Below, one piece after another: positions 10,795-21,588 of a DNA stretch of 64,000 bases; the stretch's first letter is position 1, and each line of letters begins with the position of its first letter. Both the position numbers and the translations under genes were made by a program. This stretch comes from Symsagittifera roscoffensis (lineage: Eukaryota; Xenacoelomorpha; Acoela; Convolutidae). The notes under the pieces were generated by a model. The model did not search any database, was not told where the DNA came from, and was given only the letters and a program-made list of their open reading frames with translations. The stretch covers positions 18,774,509-18,838,508 of the forward strand of contig NC_087064.1 in assembly GCF_963678635.1 (NCBI RefSeq), given 5' to 3'.

Positions 10795-11446
10795 CTTATT
10801 ACAATTGAATGAATATCAAGTTTATGAAACAGTTGATGATAAAGCACAGCACTTAGTCGATTTAAGGGGAACACAAGAAAATTTTGCTAGACTTTCGCAA
10901 CTTTGGATTATTTATACTTTATGCAGCTTTTGCTATTCTGTTTTTGGTTATTATTGCCGTCAGGTTTGCTAATATTTCCGTTACTTCACTTTTTTGTGGT
11001 TGGGGAACTTATTAGTTACAATTTCAATTTACTGCAATTGGGAGTTTTGAGTTTATCTGTTTTACTAACTGTTTTGGCGTTGAAAACCTTTCATCTACTT
11101 CCTTTTCTGCCTTGTCAGAAGCTCACTTGACATACCATCTGACTGGAGCCAAATGTAGAGAAGTTGTAGGACACAATCCACATATCTGCTTCTGTAGATT
11201 GAGGAAGTTGTCAGCCCAGAGATGTTGAAAAGTTGTGAGTGTCTTCTTTTCCTTTCTTTCTCGTTAGTTGTTTAATGAATGTTGCTCTGCCGCCAACATC
11301 TGAGCATTGCTGGGCTGATCAAGCTGTTTTTCGCTGCTCTGCGTCAGCAAAGTTGTCACTTTCTGCTCGAATTATGATGGTTGGAATTGCCGATGACTGT
11401 TTTGAATCCAGAAGTAGAAATTCCCGCGAAAGTCACCATAAAATAT
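10795..11446 (-). other. 5' leader of the gypsy element
   Basis: Untranslated region between the primer-binding site and the gag start at 10794. No long minus-strand frame; plus-strand frames here are short and unsupported. Confidence 0.6.
11421..11438 (-). promoter_or_regulatory. Primer-binding site
   Basis: On the element strand TGGTGACTTTCGCGGGAA starts 8 bases after the end of the 5' LTR. It reads as the complement of a tRNA 3' end: CCA, discriminator, a 7-base acceptor strand (GAAAGTC) and then a GC-rich T-stem (CCCGC). That geometry supports tRNA priming of minus-strand cDNA. I did not assign the tRNA. Confidence 0.7.
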
Positions 11447-11877
11447 ACCGTATCTGGCGGATGGATAATATGGATATATTGTCGTTTAGTGCAATGCGAG
11501 CTGTTCAATTGGTAATTTTATTTAGCGCTACTGGCTATCAATTGTATTTAGATTGGATTCATTATTTTAGATATGTCTCGAGCGGTTAAGACCTATCTTG
11601 CTTTAAAGGATGCTGGTTCCGATTCCTAGCTTCTGATATCTCGCAAGCCGATCGGCGCAAGTAAGAGCATGATTAGAATATTTTATTCAGTTGATTTGTC
11701 TCCAATTGATTTCTAGCTCGATATAAGATTCCAGTGATTGGTATTAATTACCATCAATGTTTACATTGTTAAATAAATATATATGATGCAGCTCTATTTT
11801 ATCATCAAGGTGAATTATGTAATATATTCGGTTCAACTGATTAATAAGAATGAATGACATCATGAAGGGATGTCACA
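11447..11877 (-). repeat. 5' LTR of the 10.9-kb gypsy element
   Basis: A 431-bp partner of 1020-1450 with about 13 differences by eye. It carries the element promoter and the second copy of the tRNA-like fold (11569-11641). Confidence 0.9.
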
Positions 11878-12900
11878 TGGATTGCTTCAATGAAGCCTGT
11901 CGCCGCTCCTCCAGTACGAGCAAAAATAGAGTTTGTGTTGTTGTGAAAGGATTTGCCTTCTAACGATTGAAGACCGGGCTCTATCTTAACATTAAGACAG
12001 ACTGCTTCTGGGAACCTCGCAGAATTCGTTATCTTGGGTGTGTGTAACTTCGCGGCAATATAGGGGGTGAGAACTGTTCCCCGTAAGAACATTTGTGTGG
12101 CGTTTTCGGCGGTTCCCAGATATGCTTTAAAGAGTATGCCATCTCTTAACTCGGATTTGAGAGAAACTGGAACTTTTTCGAAAAACCAGTTCAATGCTTT
12201 TTAGTGATGCCAAGCAAAATGTTAATTTTTTCTCAGACGAACAATTTTTAGGAAAACGCTTTTTTTGAGAGCGTTGTGTTCTTTTTTTTTGTTTTTGATT
12301 TATTTTAGCTGGTTCTGTTTCGGGTGTTCTTAATGGTTCACATATTTCTCGTGACCACTGTAGTTTTTTGAGAAGTCTTTGTTTAATGGGAGATCTAGAC
12401 CTCCCATTCTCAAATGACGAGCGAGGAGGCTGCGATCTTCTCCAGTTTTATCTTTTTTACCAGTGAAACTGGGAATTAACAGATGTCTGACGCTTTTTTC
12501 TATTGCATCCGTTTTCTGTAAGTCTTCAGGAGTAATTCTAGCAAAAAAAACTCAGCACACCTTTTGTGAAACATGACTAGGCATTCTGGGGCGATGTTTT
12601 GACTAATTCGGAAGGCATTTGTGTTAGTCTCTTTGTCGTCTCGATTTGCTTTTCAACATAATGATCGCACGCTGACGAGTTTTCGCGTTTTCCAAGGTCG
12701 TTGAGGACCAATCACAGGCTTTTTAAATCACCCGCAATGCTCTCGTCTTCGTACCACTTTTGAGCGACTTTTGGTTTTAAAGAGGATCTCAATCAGTCGA
12801 ATGATTGCTACTCCACATATAGCCATTGCCGGAGGGTCAACTTTTGTCGTTTCGTCGGTCTAACTCAAGAGCGTGTTGTTGACATGACCCAGATACATTT
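11878..12900 (-). pseudogene. Decayed reverse-transcriptase-family relic
   Basis: Short minus-strand stretches in shifting frames resemble an invertebrate retroelement RT protein. Near 12800 is PAMAICGVAII (palm), near 12740 KWYEDESIAGDL (a worn YADD box), near 12400-12530 LLIPSFTGKKDK and then RSLLARHLRMGGLDLP, matching the LIPxxTG ... ERxLLxLPxRLGGL segment that follows RT in one such family. The 12194-11878 frame continues with an unrecognised segment ending IFARTGGAATGF. A similar block (PIFASYGGAAPG) appears near 13650-13690, also minus. The family name is uncertain, and the boundary with the LTR at 11877 suggests the gypsy element inserted into this relic. Confidence 0.45.
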
Positions 12901-14358
12901 ATCACGCCCACGGACAAACACTGACATCAAATTGAAAAAAAAATTGCAGTTTGTTTAAGAGTATGGTCAGAACTTTCAGAACATAGCCAACTGACAGTTG
13001 GAAAAGAGTAATGAACGCAAGGAAAATGGAAAAAACTGTCTTGTTCTTTCGAAATCGTTCAACTATTGAATTTCGAAGAAAGACAGATGGCCTTAAAGCT
13101 CTATGATTTTGTAGAACAATTTATGATGGACATTTTTTTGTTAAACTTAACCCAATTTGAGAAATCTGGATCAATAGGCAAAACTTTTATTTCGCTGGGA
13201 AATCTGATATTTCCAATTATCGAAATTAGAAGTCGATCACGTTTTTTGCTACCTTTACACTTTGCTGTTCAACAGTGGAGTTTGCCTTCCTTTCAACAAT
13301 GGAAATGCACTGAACTTGGAAAGAAGTCAAACCAGGAAAAATCAAAATTGAGCGTGAACAACTTATAAGACTTTTTCCTGAAAAAAATCAACAAGACCTA
13401 TATACGAACACTCACTTCGTTCATTGCTCTTAACAGATAAAAAAACGAATGTTAACATACTTATGGTTCAGAGGTCTGTTTCGTGTACAGCGAATAAGGA
13501 ATATTTTACAAGAGCTACGTCACCCAACAGTTTGTTTGGTTCAAAAAGCAAGCAACATTTCTTTACAAACCAACATTTCTTTTCTAAATGTTAGCATGAT
13601 CCACACTATCAAAATATTTTCATTTGGCGTTTTCAGTGTTCATTTTTGAGTACAGCCTGGCGCTGCTCCTCCATAACTTGCAAAAATTGGGCTCATATAG
13701 TGGAAAAAAACTACCGTCGGGTAGAGTTCTTGGGCATGAGGGCTGAAAAGGGATTTCTTTCATGATAAAAAGGAAATATATTGCTTGCTATACTGAGTGA
13801 CATAGAAAAGGTATCATCAAAACTTTCGCTAAAATTTTCCTGAAAATTAAAATGGTTGAAACAACTGAAATCTTACAAAGTTACGCATTTGAATCAAATT
13901 TGATCCAATTTCAGCTCCTTATTTACACATGAGTCTTCTTTAAAATTGAGTTTCCTGAAAGGTTTGAAAAAATTATGCCCGAAATTAAACAGGAAAACCC
14001 AGTTTTGATCCAAATGAAAAGGTAGGTTTATAGGTTTATTGTTTTTTCTAGTTTATTCGCCCAATAAATTACAGTACTAAAGTTAGCTTCATGAAAAGAA
14101 TCGGGAAAAATAGGCCATTTTTGCATTATTTTGATCTCAAAAAAAATTATTTTTGAATTTTTAAGCAAGTCTTCAAACTCTGCTGTCATCCATCAGGGCA
14201 AGCACATGAATTTAGCAAATTGTCGAAAAATTCTGACGGTGAAACTTTTTTTCTTGGTTCATCGAAAAAAAATTACTGTTGCGTTTGCAATGTCGCCCAG
14301 TATATATTTCAAGCATATATAAAGCATATTGAAGAACTTATTCGTTAGTTTGATTTAC
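12901..14358. other. Probable intron or intergenic DNA
   Basis: Read on the minus strand this is the start of the intron after the PPP2R3C-like exon. I searched for the next exon of that gene and did not find it. Apart from the relic block near 13650-13690, only short chance frames are seen (for example 13066-13368 plus, unrecognised). Confidence 0.5.
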
Positions 14359-14635
14359 CTAGCAGTTCTCTGCTTTTTCTTTGTAAAAATACGGCCCTAG
14401 ACTCTTCGCGTAATTTCTGCAGCAAAACTTCTTCATCTGTTGGTAACTTGAAATAAAATCTAGGTATTGATGATGAACTCTTTGATTTACAAGCTGACTT
14501 TTGCTCTTCATACATTTGTGTAAAAAGAGCAAGTTCCTCTTGCTGTTGTTTCTGCTTTTCTTCCGGATCACTTTTTGCGCTTGGTCTAGCACCTTCTTTG
14601 TTAACACAGTCTTGTAAGCACAGTCTCCAACTCAT
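14359..14635 (-). CDS. PPP2R3C: PPP2R3C-like protein, first coding exon
   Basis: The start codon at 14635 has an A-rich context. The exon encodes about 92 residues starting MSWRLCLQDC, then a Lys/Glu/Gln-rich helix, then IPRFYFKLPTDEEVLLQKL and EESRAVFLQRKSRELL. The last block is almost identical to the N-terminal region of PPP2R3C (G5PR), the B'' gamma regulatory subunit of protein phosphatase 2A. A GT donor follows at once (G|GTAAAT). The family has Asp at the next position, so a phase-1 intron splitting a G|AN codon fits exactly. Reading past the donor gives only three codons and a stop. The remaining exons are not visible in the window to the left; the 10.9-kb element may sit in this intron. 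Confidence 0.85.
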
Positions 14636-15427
14636 TTTTGAATCTATAAAATAGCAAACAACGGTTCAACAATCAGTATATCTGTGAAAAAGTTTTATCA
14701 CCGAGGCGAAGCTGATCTCGTTACACAAACTTATGCCAGAATCACATCATCCCCAATTGACCGAAAAACAGCAAGGTATTTCACATTATTCTAAAACTTC
14801 ACATTAGAAATGTAGGTACGATCCAAATGTAGGTTCTCTTACAATTTGAGATACATCAGCTTCATTAAGCTTGCCCTGTTAAGCTTGCAGAACACCACTC
14901 CTTTCGAAACTTGATAGAGCGTGATGACAACCCGAAGTGCTCAGTTTTGCTTAATGTAACATTCGCCCGGAAGTACATATCGACGGAAAATAAAGCTAGG
15001 TTCTCAGACGACTGGCCAACGTCTAAACAGAGCTCTACATGCTTTTCACCGTCTCTACCAAGCCAGTTCTTTTGGTGATCTTTTCAACATCGGGTCGACA
15101 AAAACGTTACTGCTCTCCGGCTTCGACCAGAACGCTCAAATTAACTTAATTACATGCAGAAATAGTGAGCTCATGGCTGGGTCTCAGTATCCCCAGACCA
15201 AAGGTCACTCCTAAAAACAGGGCTACTACTACTTATTATATTACTATTGTTTTTGTTCAGTAGATAAAAATCATCATCTCCATCGAAGATCGATCAACCC
15301 TTTCCCCCAACTCCTAGCTTCTCATCCTCGTAAAATGAATTCAGATGTTAATTAAATTCAATTCAGGACATAATAGCGAAGCTAAAAGTTTGTATAAGAA
15401 AATATGAGTTCCAAACCCGAGAGCCCT
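14636..15427. other. Region upstream of the PPP2R3C-like exon
   Basis: No open frame of note. On the minus strand the sequence TTGCTATTTTATAG ends about 9 bases before the start codon and could be a splice acceptor for a 5'-UTR exon or a trans-splice site. No TATA box was identified with confidence. Confidence 0.35.
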
Positions 15428-15544
15428 CCGGATTCTTGAATCCGGGGAAATAAGACCCTTATTTTCCTTCCGGAAGGCTGTCTTCTACCCTTCACCGTTG
15501 TTCGCAACGGCCTTGCAACTATTGTAGCGGCACAATAGTTGCAA
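15428..15544. repeat. Cluster of five consecutive hairpins
   Basis: Five inverted repeats follow one another. CCGGATTC/GAATCCGG lies at 15428-15445. GGAAATAAG with its near-complement CTTATTTTCC lies around 15446-15467. The palindrome CCTTCCGGAAGG is at 15466-15477. CCGTTG/CAACGG around a TTCG loop is at 15495-15510. TTGCAACTATTGT/ACAATAGTTGCAA around a 6-base loop is at 15513-15544. All stems are perfect or nearly so. No coding potential. It lies 146 bp upstream of the giant element. Confidence 0.7.
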
Positions 15545-15690
15545 CTCGGAGCGGTCTCTGCTACTTCTGCTTTTCTCCGATTCTGATTCCCACTTTTCTC
15601 GTTGTTGTCGTCGTCGCAGCTATCGTTGTTGTTTTTATTTTGGTTTTTTCCAAAATGACCGTTTTTGACGTTTCTCAGAATTATTACGTC

Positions 15691-16208
15691 TGTGCCAGTC
15701 GGTCATATCTGGAAATTTGACCTTGAGAGACACAAAAATACGTAATTTTGGAGTGAAGTTTTAATTTTCAAAATTTCGAATGGAGCCTGTCATGCTCAGT
15801 TTTCTCGTACCAACTGAAAACAAAGAGAGAAAAATCAGAACATCCGAGTTTACAATCGCGGGAAAGTGCTTGAATAGAACAGCGGGAAATTGCTATTCGC
15901 AATTTCCAGATATAAAATAAGACACGAGTAGAGCTGTCTTATCCAGAAATAGGGGGAGAGATAATAAAAAGAAGAGAGAACAACTATTCGGAACAAACTA
16001 GAGTGAACCTTCAATGGAAAGGTGGAAAGCTTGAGTGTCCCAATGGTTCAAACAAAAACTCAAATTCTAGAGACAGAATTTACTTCTGTTACCAAAACTG
16101 ACCAGTATTAAACTTATCTAGTTATATTATCTAATTCTTGAGTTGCTTACCAATTTAATTACTCCTTTTACTCGAGTGCATCAACATGTGAGTCCCTAAT
16201 TTAAATTT
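15691..16208 (+). repeat. 5' LTR of element A
   Basis: 518 bp, starting TGTGCCAGTC, homologous to 36134-36651. A TATA box (TATAAAATAA) lies at 15911-15920 and an AATAAA at 15963-15968, a plausible U3/R layout. It ends in TTTAAATTT rather than CA. Confidence 0.9.
15911..15920 (+). promoter_or_regulatory. LTR TATA box
   Basis: TATAAAATAA is conserved in both LTRs (the other at 36354 onward) in mid-LTR, upstream of an AATAAA. It is the likely Pol II start region for the element RNA. Confidence 0.55.
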
Positions 16209-17583
16209 GAGCCCCATGTGAGCCCCATAAGATCGCTAGCAGGAGGGAGGAAAACGCGTGGCAATCGGGTACCAGACATTTTTTCGGACAAAGATTGACA
16301 TTGGTCAACCTTGAATTTCAGGAGAATTCACCCATCTGTTTTTGAAATTTTTCCAGTTTAAATTTTTACGTTTGGTGAAAATTTGCTGTTGATATTTTAA
16401 CGAACAGGTGATCACAAGATACCTGTGGGGAATTTAGAGTTTCAAATACAGGGGGGACAGTATTTGGGTTTTGACCAGTAAGATAGGGATTTTGGGAAAA
16501 TTTTTACTAGAGCTCAAGTGGTGGTAAAAGGTACAGTGGTTCAATAGTCCCTACAACGAAGAAGAAGAGACCCGATATCCAGACACTCAGTGACGAGTCT
16601 TGGGACAGTACCGAAGAAGTCTTGGGACATTACAGTCTGGTGACAGTCTTGGAGCAGCACGGTCTTGGGACAGTCACGGGACAGAGCAGTCTTGGGACAG
16701 TCTTGGGACAGTGCAGCCTTGGGACAGTCTTGGACCAGAGCAGTCTTGGTACGAAACAGTCTTGGTACATTGGTCTTGGGACGTTGGTCTTGGGACAGTG
16801 GTCTTGGGACGTTGGTCTTGGGACAGTGGTCTTGAGACAGTGGTCTTGGGACAGTGGTCTTGGGACAGTGGTCTTGGGACATTGGTCTGGGGACAGTGGT
16901 CTTGGGATATTGGTCTTGGGACATTGGTCTTGGGACAGTGGTCTTGGGACATTGGTCTTGGGACATTGGTCTTGGGACATTGGTCTTGGGCCATTGTTCT
17001 TGGGACAGTGGTCTTGGGACAGTGGTCTTGGGACATTGGTCTTGGGCCATTGGTCTGGGGACAGTGGTCTTGGGACATTAGTCTTGGGACACTAGTCTTG
17101 GGACATTGGTCTTGGGACATTAGTCTTGGGACACTAGTCTTGGGACATTGGTCTTGGGACATTAGTCTTGGGACACTAGTCTTGGGACGTTGGTCTTGGG
17201 ACATTAGTCTTGGGACACTAGTCTTGGGACAGTAGTCTTGGGACAGCAGACTTAGGGCAAGGGTCTTGGGACAGCGGTCTGGGGACACTAACAAGAAGTA
17301 CTGGGACAACACTGAATAGTCTTGAGACGGTAGAGAGAAAGTCTTGGAACAGCATTAAGAAGGGGGTTACTAAAAGAGTACTAAGTCAGGTTGAAGTAAC
17401 CAATTGTAAAATCATATTCTCTATCCTAACCAAATAGATAAAATTTTCAAGAGCTTAAGGAAAGTTGTTTTTAGCAAATTGTCAACTTCTTTTTATAATT
17501 TTTTTTTATATATAAAAAGAGGTTTTAACCTTAGAGTAGAATTTTGTAGATAGTATTACTGTAAATAGAAACAATTGTAAATA
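16209..17583 (+). other. 5' leader of element A
   Basis: 1.4 kb between LTR and gag. I could not find a convincing tRNA primer-binding site: the first bases after the LTR repeat a GAGCCCCAT/GTGAGCCCCAT motif instead, and the nearest TGG-starting candidate lies about 50 bases in. The second half is the minisatellite listed next. Confidence 0.6.
16595..17350. repeat. 14-bp minisatellite in the element leader
   Basis: About 50 copies of a 14-bp unit of the form TCTTGGGACATTGG, with variants ending AGTGG, ACTAG or ATTAG, densest at 16770-17240. Higher-order blocks repeat, for example an ATTAG-ACTAG-ATTGG triplet near 17080-17180. Because 14 is not a multiple of 3 and the unit has no stop in most frames, long open frames occur on both strands (plus 16600-17235, minus 16674-17312). 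They are an artefact of the repeat. Confidence 0.9.
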
Positions 17584-19380
17584 ATGAGGCGGAGCAGGGT
17601 ACCGGTAGCTGAAAAAAGATCTACCGAAGCGAAGACAAAGTATAACTCGTCGCTACGTAAAACAACATCAATGGGTCCGAAGGTAACAAAGAAGAACTTT
17701 TCAGTTAGTATGGTCAGCACGAGGAGTACCACGGAGAACAGAGCAAAAGAGGGCACGGAAGGGGAACGAGTAGAACCCACCATTGAAATTGATCTAGAGA
17801 CACCTGATCAAAGTGTGGATGAAGCAGGAAAGACGACAGAGTCAACTCCAATGCCTAATGCGGAAGAACCTAACCCGAATCCCATAGAGTTCTCACCGAT
17901 AGACAACGTGGAAGACACAACAGGTAACACGCCAGAAACAGTGAAGGATGAGTCTCAAAAGAGAACGTCTTTTACTGAAAGATTAACAATGATGGTCGGA
18001 ATGAGATCGAAGGACGCAGCAGTGGAGGAGACGAAAGTCGAGAAAAGCAAAACATTCGGAACAGTATCCACGAGAACGACAGAGACCGATCAGAACGAGG
18101 GTCAGAGAAAATCGGGACCAGTGACCAACTACAGGACAACAACGGACCATGGAACGACAACTCTTGAGTTAAGCGACTTGATGGCGAAGCTAGATCAGAT
18201 AGATGAGAAACTGAAGCACAGCGAAGAGGATAGAATTGTGATAAGGAATGAAATGAGACACAACAAACATGAGTACTTGGACAACTATTTCCATCTAGCG
18301 AGAGCGACGGAGGAAAAGCTTCAGAAGATGTCTGACAAAGTAGAAACCACTGATGAAGAGCGAGAAAAGAACATCAGAAAAGACATGCAAGAAATGAAGC
18401 AGCGATATGACACAGTGAATTGCCAGTTAGGGAGTTTGGAAACGAGAATGGATACGATGAGTAGGGAACAGGCTGAGAGCTCAAGTGCAATACAGACAAA
18501 GCTAGACGCTATTCTTAGGAATTCAACACAACAAGACAGGCCAGCTGCAGAGAGGACACAAGGTAATAGAGTGGACTTCGTGGAGCCTCGAAGGAACAAA
18601 CGACAGTCAACACCGTTACCAGCAACCCGGGAGGCCGCGATTACGGCACCGGTGGGGGCCAGGGCCATTATAAAAAATGGAACAGCGAACACAACCAGTG
18701 GTCCAGGGGACTCCACGACTCACAACAACGTGGGACCGGATGCCATGACCTGGGCAAGCACCTGGGAAATGATGAACAGGACCCTAGAAGCCTTCGCCAC
18801 GAGGAACACCGACTCGAGTGACAGAGGAGGCAACAAATCCAGGAAAACCTTCAAGAAACCGAAGGAGTTCAAAGATGATTCAGATGGATGCATTGACACT
18901 TCGGTAGAAGTCATGAGGTTGCACTGAGAACAAGACAACTTGAACGATGAGAGGCAGGCATGCACAGCGATACTGAGCAATCTGGAAGGAACGGCATTGA
19001 AATGCGTGGTTGCGAAGAAAGAAGAGGAACGCGACACAGCGGACAAAATCTTTGAAATATTGTTAAACAGATTCGACTCAGGCATGAAGGGTCATCAAGC
19101 GATGATGCGATTTGAAAAGAGGAGACAAAGGGACGATGAATCGATAGACAGGTTCCTAGATGATCTTGAGAGCTTGAGAAGAAGGAGTGACCCGGAAGAA
19201 TCTACCAATCGAAGGAACTTCAGCATCGCCTCAAAGTTAATTGATGGGGTAAAGAGTGATGACTTGAGAACGATGTTAGCAACGTACTATACATTGTCGA
19301 AAGACGGTGCACCAACTACAGAAGAGATGAGGCAGAAGTCAAGAGAGTACATGCTGATGAAACCCAAGAAATACTCGTAA
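17584..19380 (+). pseudogene. Element A Gag
   Basis: Starts ATGAGGCGG at 17584. The N-terminal 190 residues are Thr/Glu/Lys-rich and disordered; a long coiled coil follows (about 200-310), then a basic Pro-rich linker. The capsid domain (18940 onward) contains AILSNLEGTALKCVVAKKEE and the FEKRRQRDDESIDRFLDDLE box of retrotransposon gag. Stops at 18925 (TGA) and 19378 (TAA) interrupt what is continuous sense sequence in element C at the same places, so these are lesions. Gag should form the particle around element RNA. Confidence 0.8.
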
Positions 19381-19449
19381 TCAGAAAACAGGAACACACA
19401 AGGGGGAAGTCAGCCACAGAGGTCGTTATGGTACAAGCCCAGAGATGAC

Positions 19450-21588
19450 ATGGACAAACGCAGGTCATGTGCTAACTGCGGGTCGACGGATCATCATGTG
19501 GCGGATTGCACGACATACAAACAGGGCATGAAGAGTTTGGGATATGCACCCGATGAGGAAGAGATGAGCCAGATGGAGGAACACGAGTTCTATAGTGGCT
19601 TGATCATCAAAATAGGTGCAAGATGCTTCTTCTGCAACCAAGAGGGGCACTTCAGGATGGACTGTCCGTTGTTTTGGGAAGCGGTCAAGAATCAGAGTCA
19701 TCCAAAACACAAGTTGGCGCTAGCAGCGGTGCAGAACCAGAGAAACAGACAAGGTGAATTTGAGACGAAAAACCTAGAAAGACCAAGTGCGGAGCTACCA
19801 ACGAAAACAGTGAAAGCTGTAACACAATGTAATAGCGCAGTAGAGGCCACGGCGAAGAACGACCTAGCAATAGATTATGAGAAGGCGGCAGCGGAGGCCA
19901 TCAACAAAGTGAAACAAGACCTGGCAGCGAAAGAAATAGAACAACGGTTGAAGCAAGAGATCCAAAGACAGAGAATGAACGAAACAATAAGTTGCGCACA
20001 AACAATACCAGAAGCTGCTGAGGGGTCGACAAAAAATGGAACCTGCAATACTGTAAAAATGGTTACAGGAAGGCCATTTGGCATAACAAAGATTGGGGCA
20101 AGAATAATTTCAATAATCACTGTGGGCGGCCACGAAGTAACGAGAAACTTAAGCGAACCAAGTGACCAGACAATAATGCACATTGATGTGTACGCAGATT
20201 ACTTGAGTTGTATAAGCCCACAATCGACTTCTAGAGCGTTGAGAGCACTACTCACGAGAGGAGGTAGCAAGTCGGTACGTGTTGATAACAAGTACACAGA
20301 AGCTTATGGTCCACATGAAGTGATGCTAAATATAGATGGAATCAACATCTATACCAAAACAATGATAACATGTGATGAAGACCTAATTGGGCAAATCTAC
20401 GTGGGAAAAGAAGAGTTGAAAGTGAGATCGATCGGACACTGCGCCATGCTTGAAGAAGATGCGATGCACATCGGGACAGAGGCAGATGTGACAGGACACG
20501 TGCTAGACATAAGTGGCAAAAAGACTCAGTTACGTGGGTTACTTGATACGGGAGCAGTCTTGAGTGTCATACCAATCGAAACTTGGGAACGAATGGGCTT
20601 CAACAAAGATGATTTGATAGATTCGAGAATACGGTTGTCAGCTGCAAACAAAGGGGCCCTGCGGGTGTTGGGCAGAACGCCGATAATAGCCCTCAATCTG
20701 GGGGAACGTAACCTGTGGATGAGCTTTCTTGTGGTAGAAAACCTAGATGAGTCTGACCAATTTATTTTAGGCAGAGACTTCATCAGGAACTTTGATGTAG
20801 CGATTGATCTAAACAACGCAATGTTCAGGATACGGAACCCGGATAGGAGGTACGCAATCAAACCGGTAAATTTAATAATGGCAAATGAAACCAAAGCACC
20901 GGTATTCTTGAGTAGGAGGGTGAGGCTAAAGGCGAACGAGGCGGCGATTGTAAGCTTACAAATGAAAAATTACAATGAACTAAGTGACAACAAGCAGGTA
21001 TGTGTAGTACCAAACCCAAATAGTCAAAGTGCTGCTGTTTTAGGAAGATCCTTCTCGATTACGAAAAGCGGCCTCTGCATGAGAGTCTTGTTGAATACCC
21101 TTGACATGCCAATCACGATACAGAGGGGGAGGAAACTGGGATATGCTTTACCTGTTAAAACTCGATATGAAATGACTGAAAACCATAAACAAAATGAAGT
21201 TGTTGATTGTCCCAATCATAGGGACAAAATTTGTAACTTGAGACGATTGAATAAAATAAAAGATTCATCAGGTATTGTGAAGTCACTTAAGTCTGAGATG
21301 GACGATGGACTATCGAGCTGTTCGAATTTCCCGGAACGGCCCACATTAGACAAAATACAGGATAATAAACCAGTTCTACCGGATATTGAACACCTAAGAG
21401 GCAAGTTCACGGACGAACAGCTCGAAGCCATCAAGGACGTACTAGAACGGAACGAAGAAGTTTTTTCAAGACATAAGGCAGACATCGGGTGTTGTAATTT
21501 TGTTGAGCATGAAATAGAACTTGAGGAAAACGCAGTACCGCACAGGGAGGGGGCGAGGCGCATGACCCCACACAAATCGAGGGTGTAG
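19450..21588 (+). CDS. Element A nucleocapsid zinc knuckles and protease
   Basis: A 712-codon open stretch. CANCGSTDHHVADC (residues 7-20) and CFFCNQEGHFRMDC (59-72) are two C-x2-C-x4-H-x4-C knuckles. A Lys/Glu-rich helix follows. The aspartic protease active site LLDTGAVLSVI lies near nt 20541, with a second-half motif DQFILGRDFI (ILGRD) after it. The end (FSRHKADIGCC ... VPHREGARRMTP) is the usual lead into Ty3/gypsy RT. The frame then breaks within the RT fingers. Gag and pol appear to share one frame here, so no clear gag/pol frameshift is needed. Confidence 0.85.
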   Translation: MDKRRSCANCGSTDHHVADCTTYKQGMKSLGYAPDEEEMSQMEEHEFYSGLIIKIGARCFFCNQEGHFRMDCPLFWEAVKNQSHPKHKLALAAVQNQRNRQGEFETKNLERPSAELPTKTVKAVTQCNSAVEATAKNDLAIDYEKAAAEAINKVKQDLAAKEIEQRLKQEIQRQRMNETISCAQTIPEAAEGSTKNGTCNTVKMVTGRPFGITKIGARIISIITVGGHEVTRNLSEPSDQTIMHIDVYADYLSCISPQSTSRALRALLTRGGSKSVRVDNKYTEAYGPHEVMLNIDGINIYTKTMITCDEDLIGQIYVGKEELKVRSIGHCAMLEEDAMHIGTEADVTGHVLDISGKKTQLRGLLDTGAVLSVIPIETWERMGFNKDDLIDSRIRLSAANKGALRVLGRTPIIALNLGERNLWMSFLVVENLDESDQFILGRDFIRNFDVAIDLNNAMFRIRNPDRRYAIKPVNLIMANETKAPVFLSRRVRLKANEAAIVSLQMKNYNELSDNKQVCVVPNPNSQSAAVLGRSFSITKSGLCMRVLLNTLDMPITIQRGRKLGYALPVKTRYEMTENHKQNEVVDCPNHRDKICNLRRLNKIKDSSGIVKSLKSEMDDGLSSCSNFPERPTLDKIQDNKPVLPDIEHLRGKFTDEQLEAIKDVLERNEEVFSRHKADIGCCNFVEHEIELEENAVPHREGARRMTPHKSRV

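Larger units (their letters stand above)
1020..11877 (-). mobile_element. Ty3/gypsy-type LTR retrotransposon with integrase-linked macro domain
   Basis: A complete but decayed 10.86-kb element read on the minus strand. It has a 5' LTR (11447-11877), a primer-binding site, gag, a zinc-knuckle protein, aspartic protease, RT, RNase H, integrase, a macro domain, a long 3' region with tandem repeats, and a 3' LTR (1020-1450). The order PR-RT-RH-IN is that of Ty3/gypsy (Metaviridae-type). The LTRs differ at about 13 of 431 positions by eye (about 3%), so the insertion is fairly recent, yet gag, RT/RH and the macro domain each carry frame breaks. No env-like gene is visible. Target-site duplications are not obvious: the flanks TAATAG and TGGATT differ. 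Confidence 0.9.

Noticed and set aside
13066-13368. 100-codon plus-strand frame MNFEERQMALKLYDF
   Set aside because: No recognised family, no splice context or conserved copy elsewhere in the window; likely chance.
15591-15690. CGT/TTG-rich stretch as a polyglutamine-coding exon
   Set aside because: No open frame of useful length or splice signals around it.
16259-16278. TGGCAATCGGGTACCAG as primer-binding site of element A
   Set aside because: It starts with TGG but lies 50 bases past the LTR, and the would-be T-arm does not fit tRNA geometry.
16600-17312. Long open frames of 157-212 codons on both strands rich in LGTVVLGQWSWD or CPKTTVPRPLSQ repeats
   Set aside because: They are by-products of the 14-bp minisatellite, which is open in most frames; no independent support for translation.
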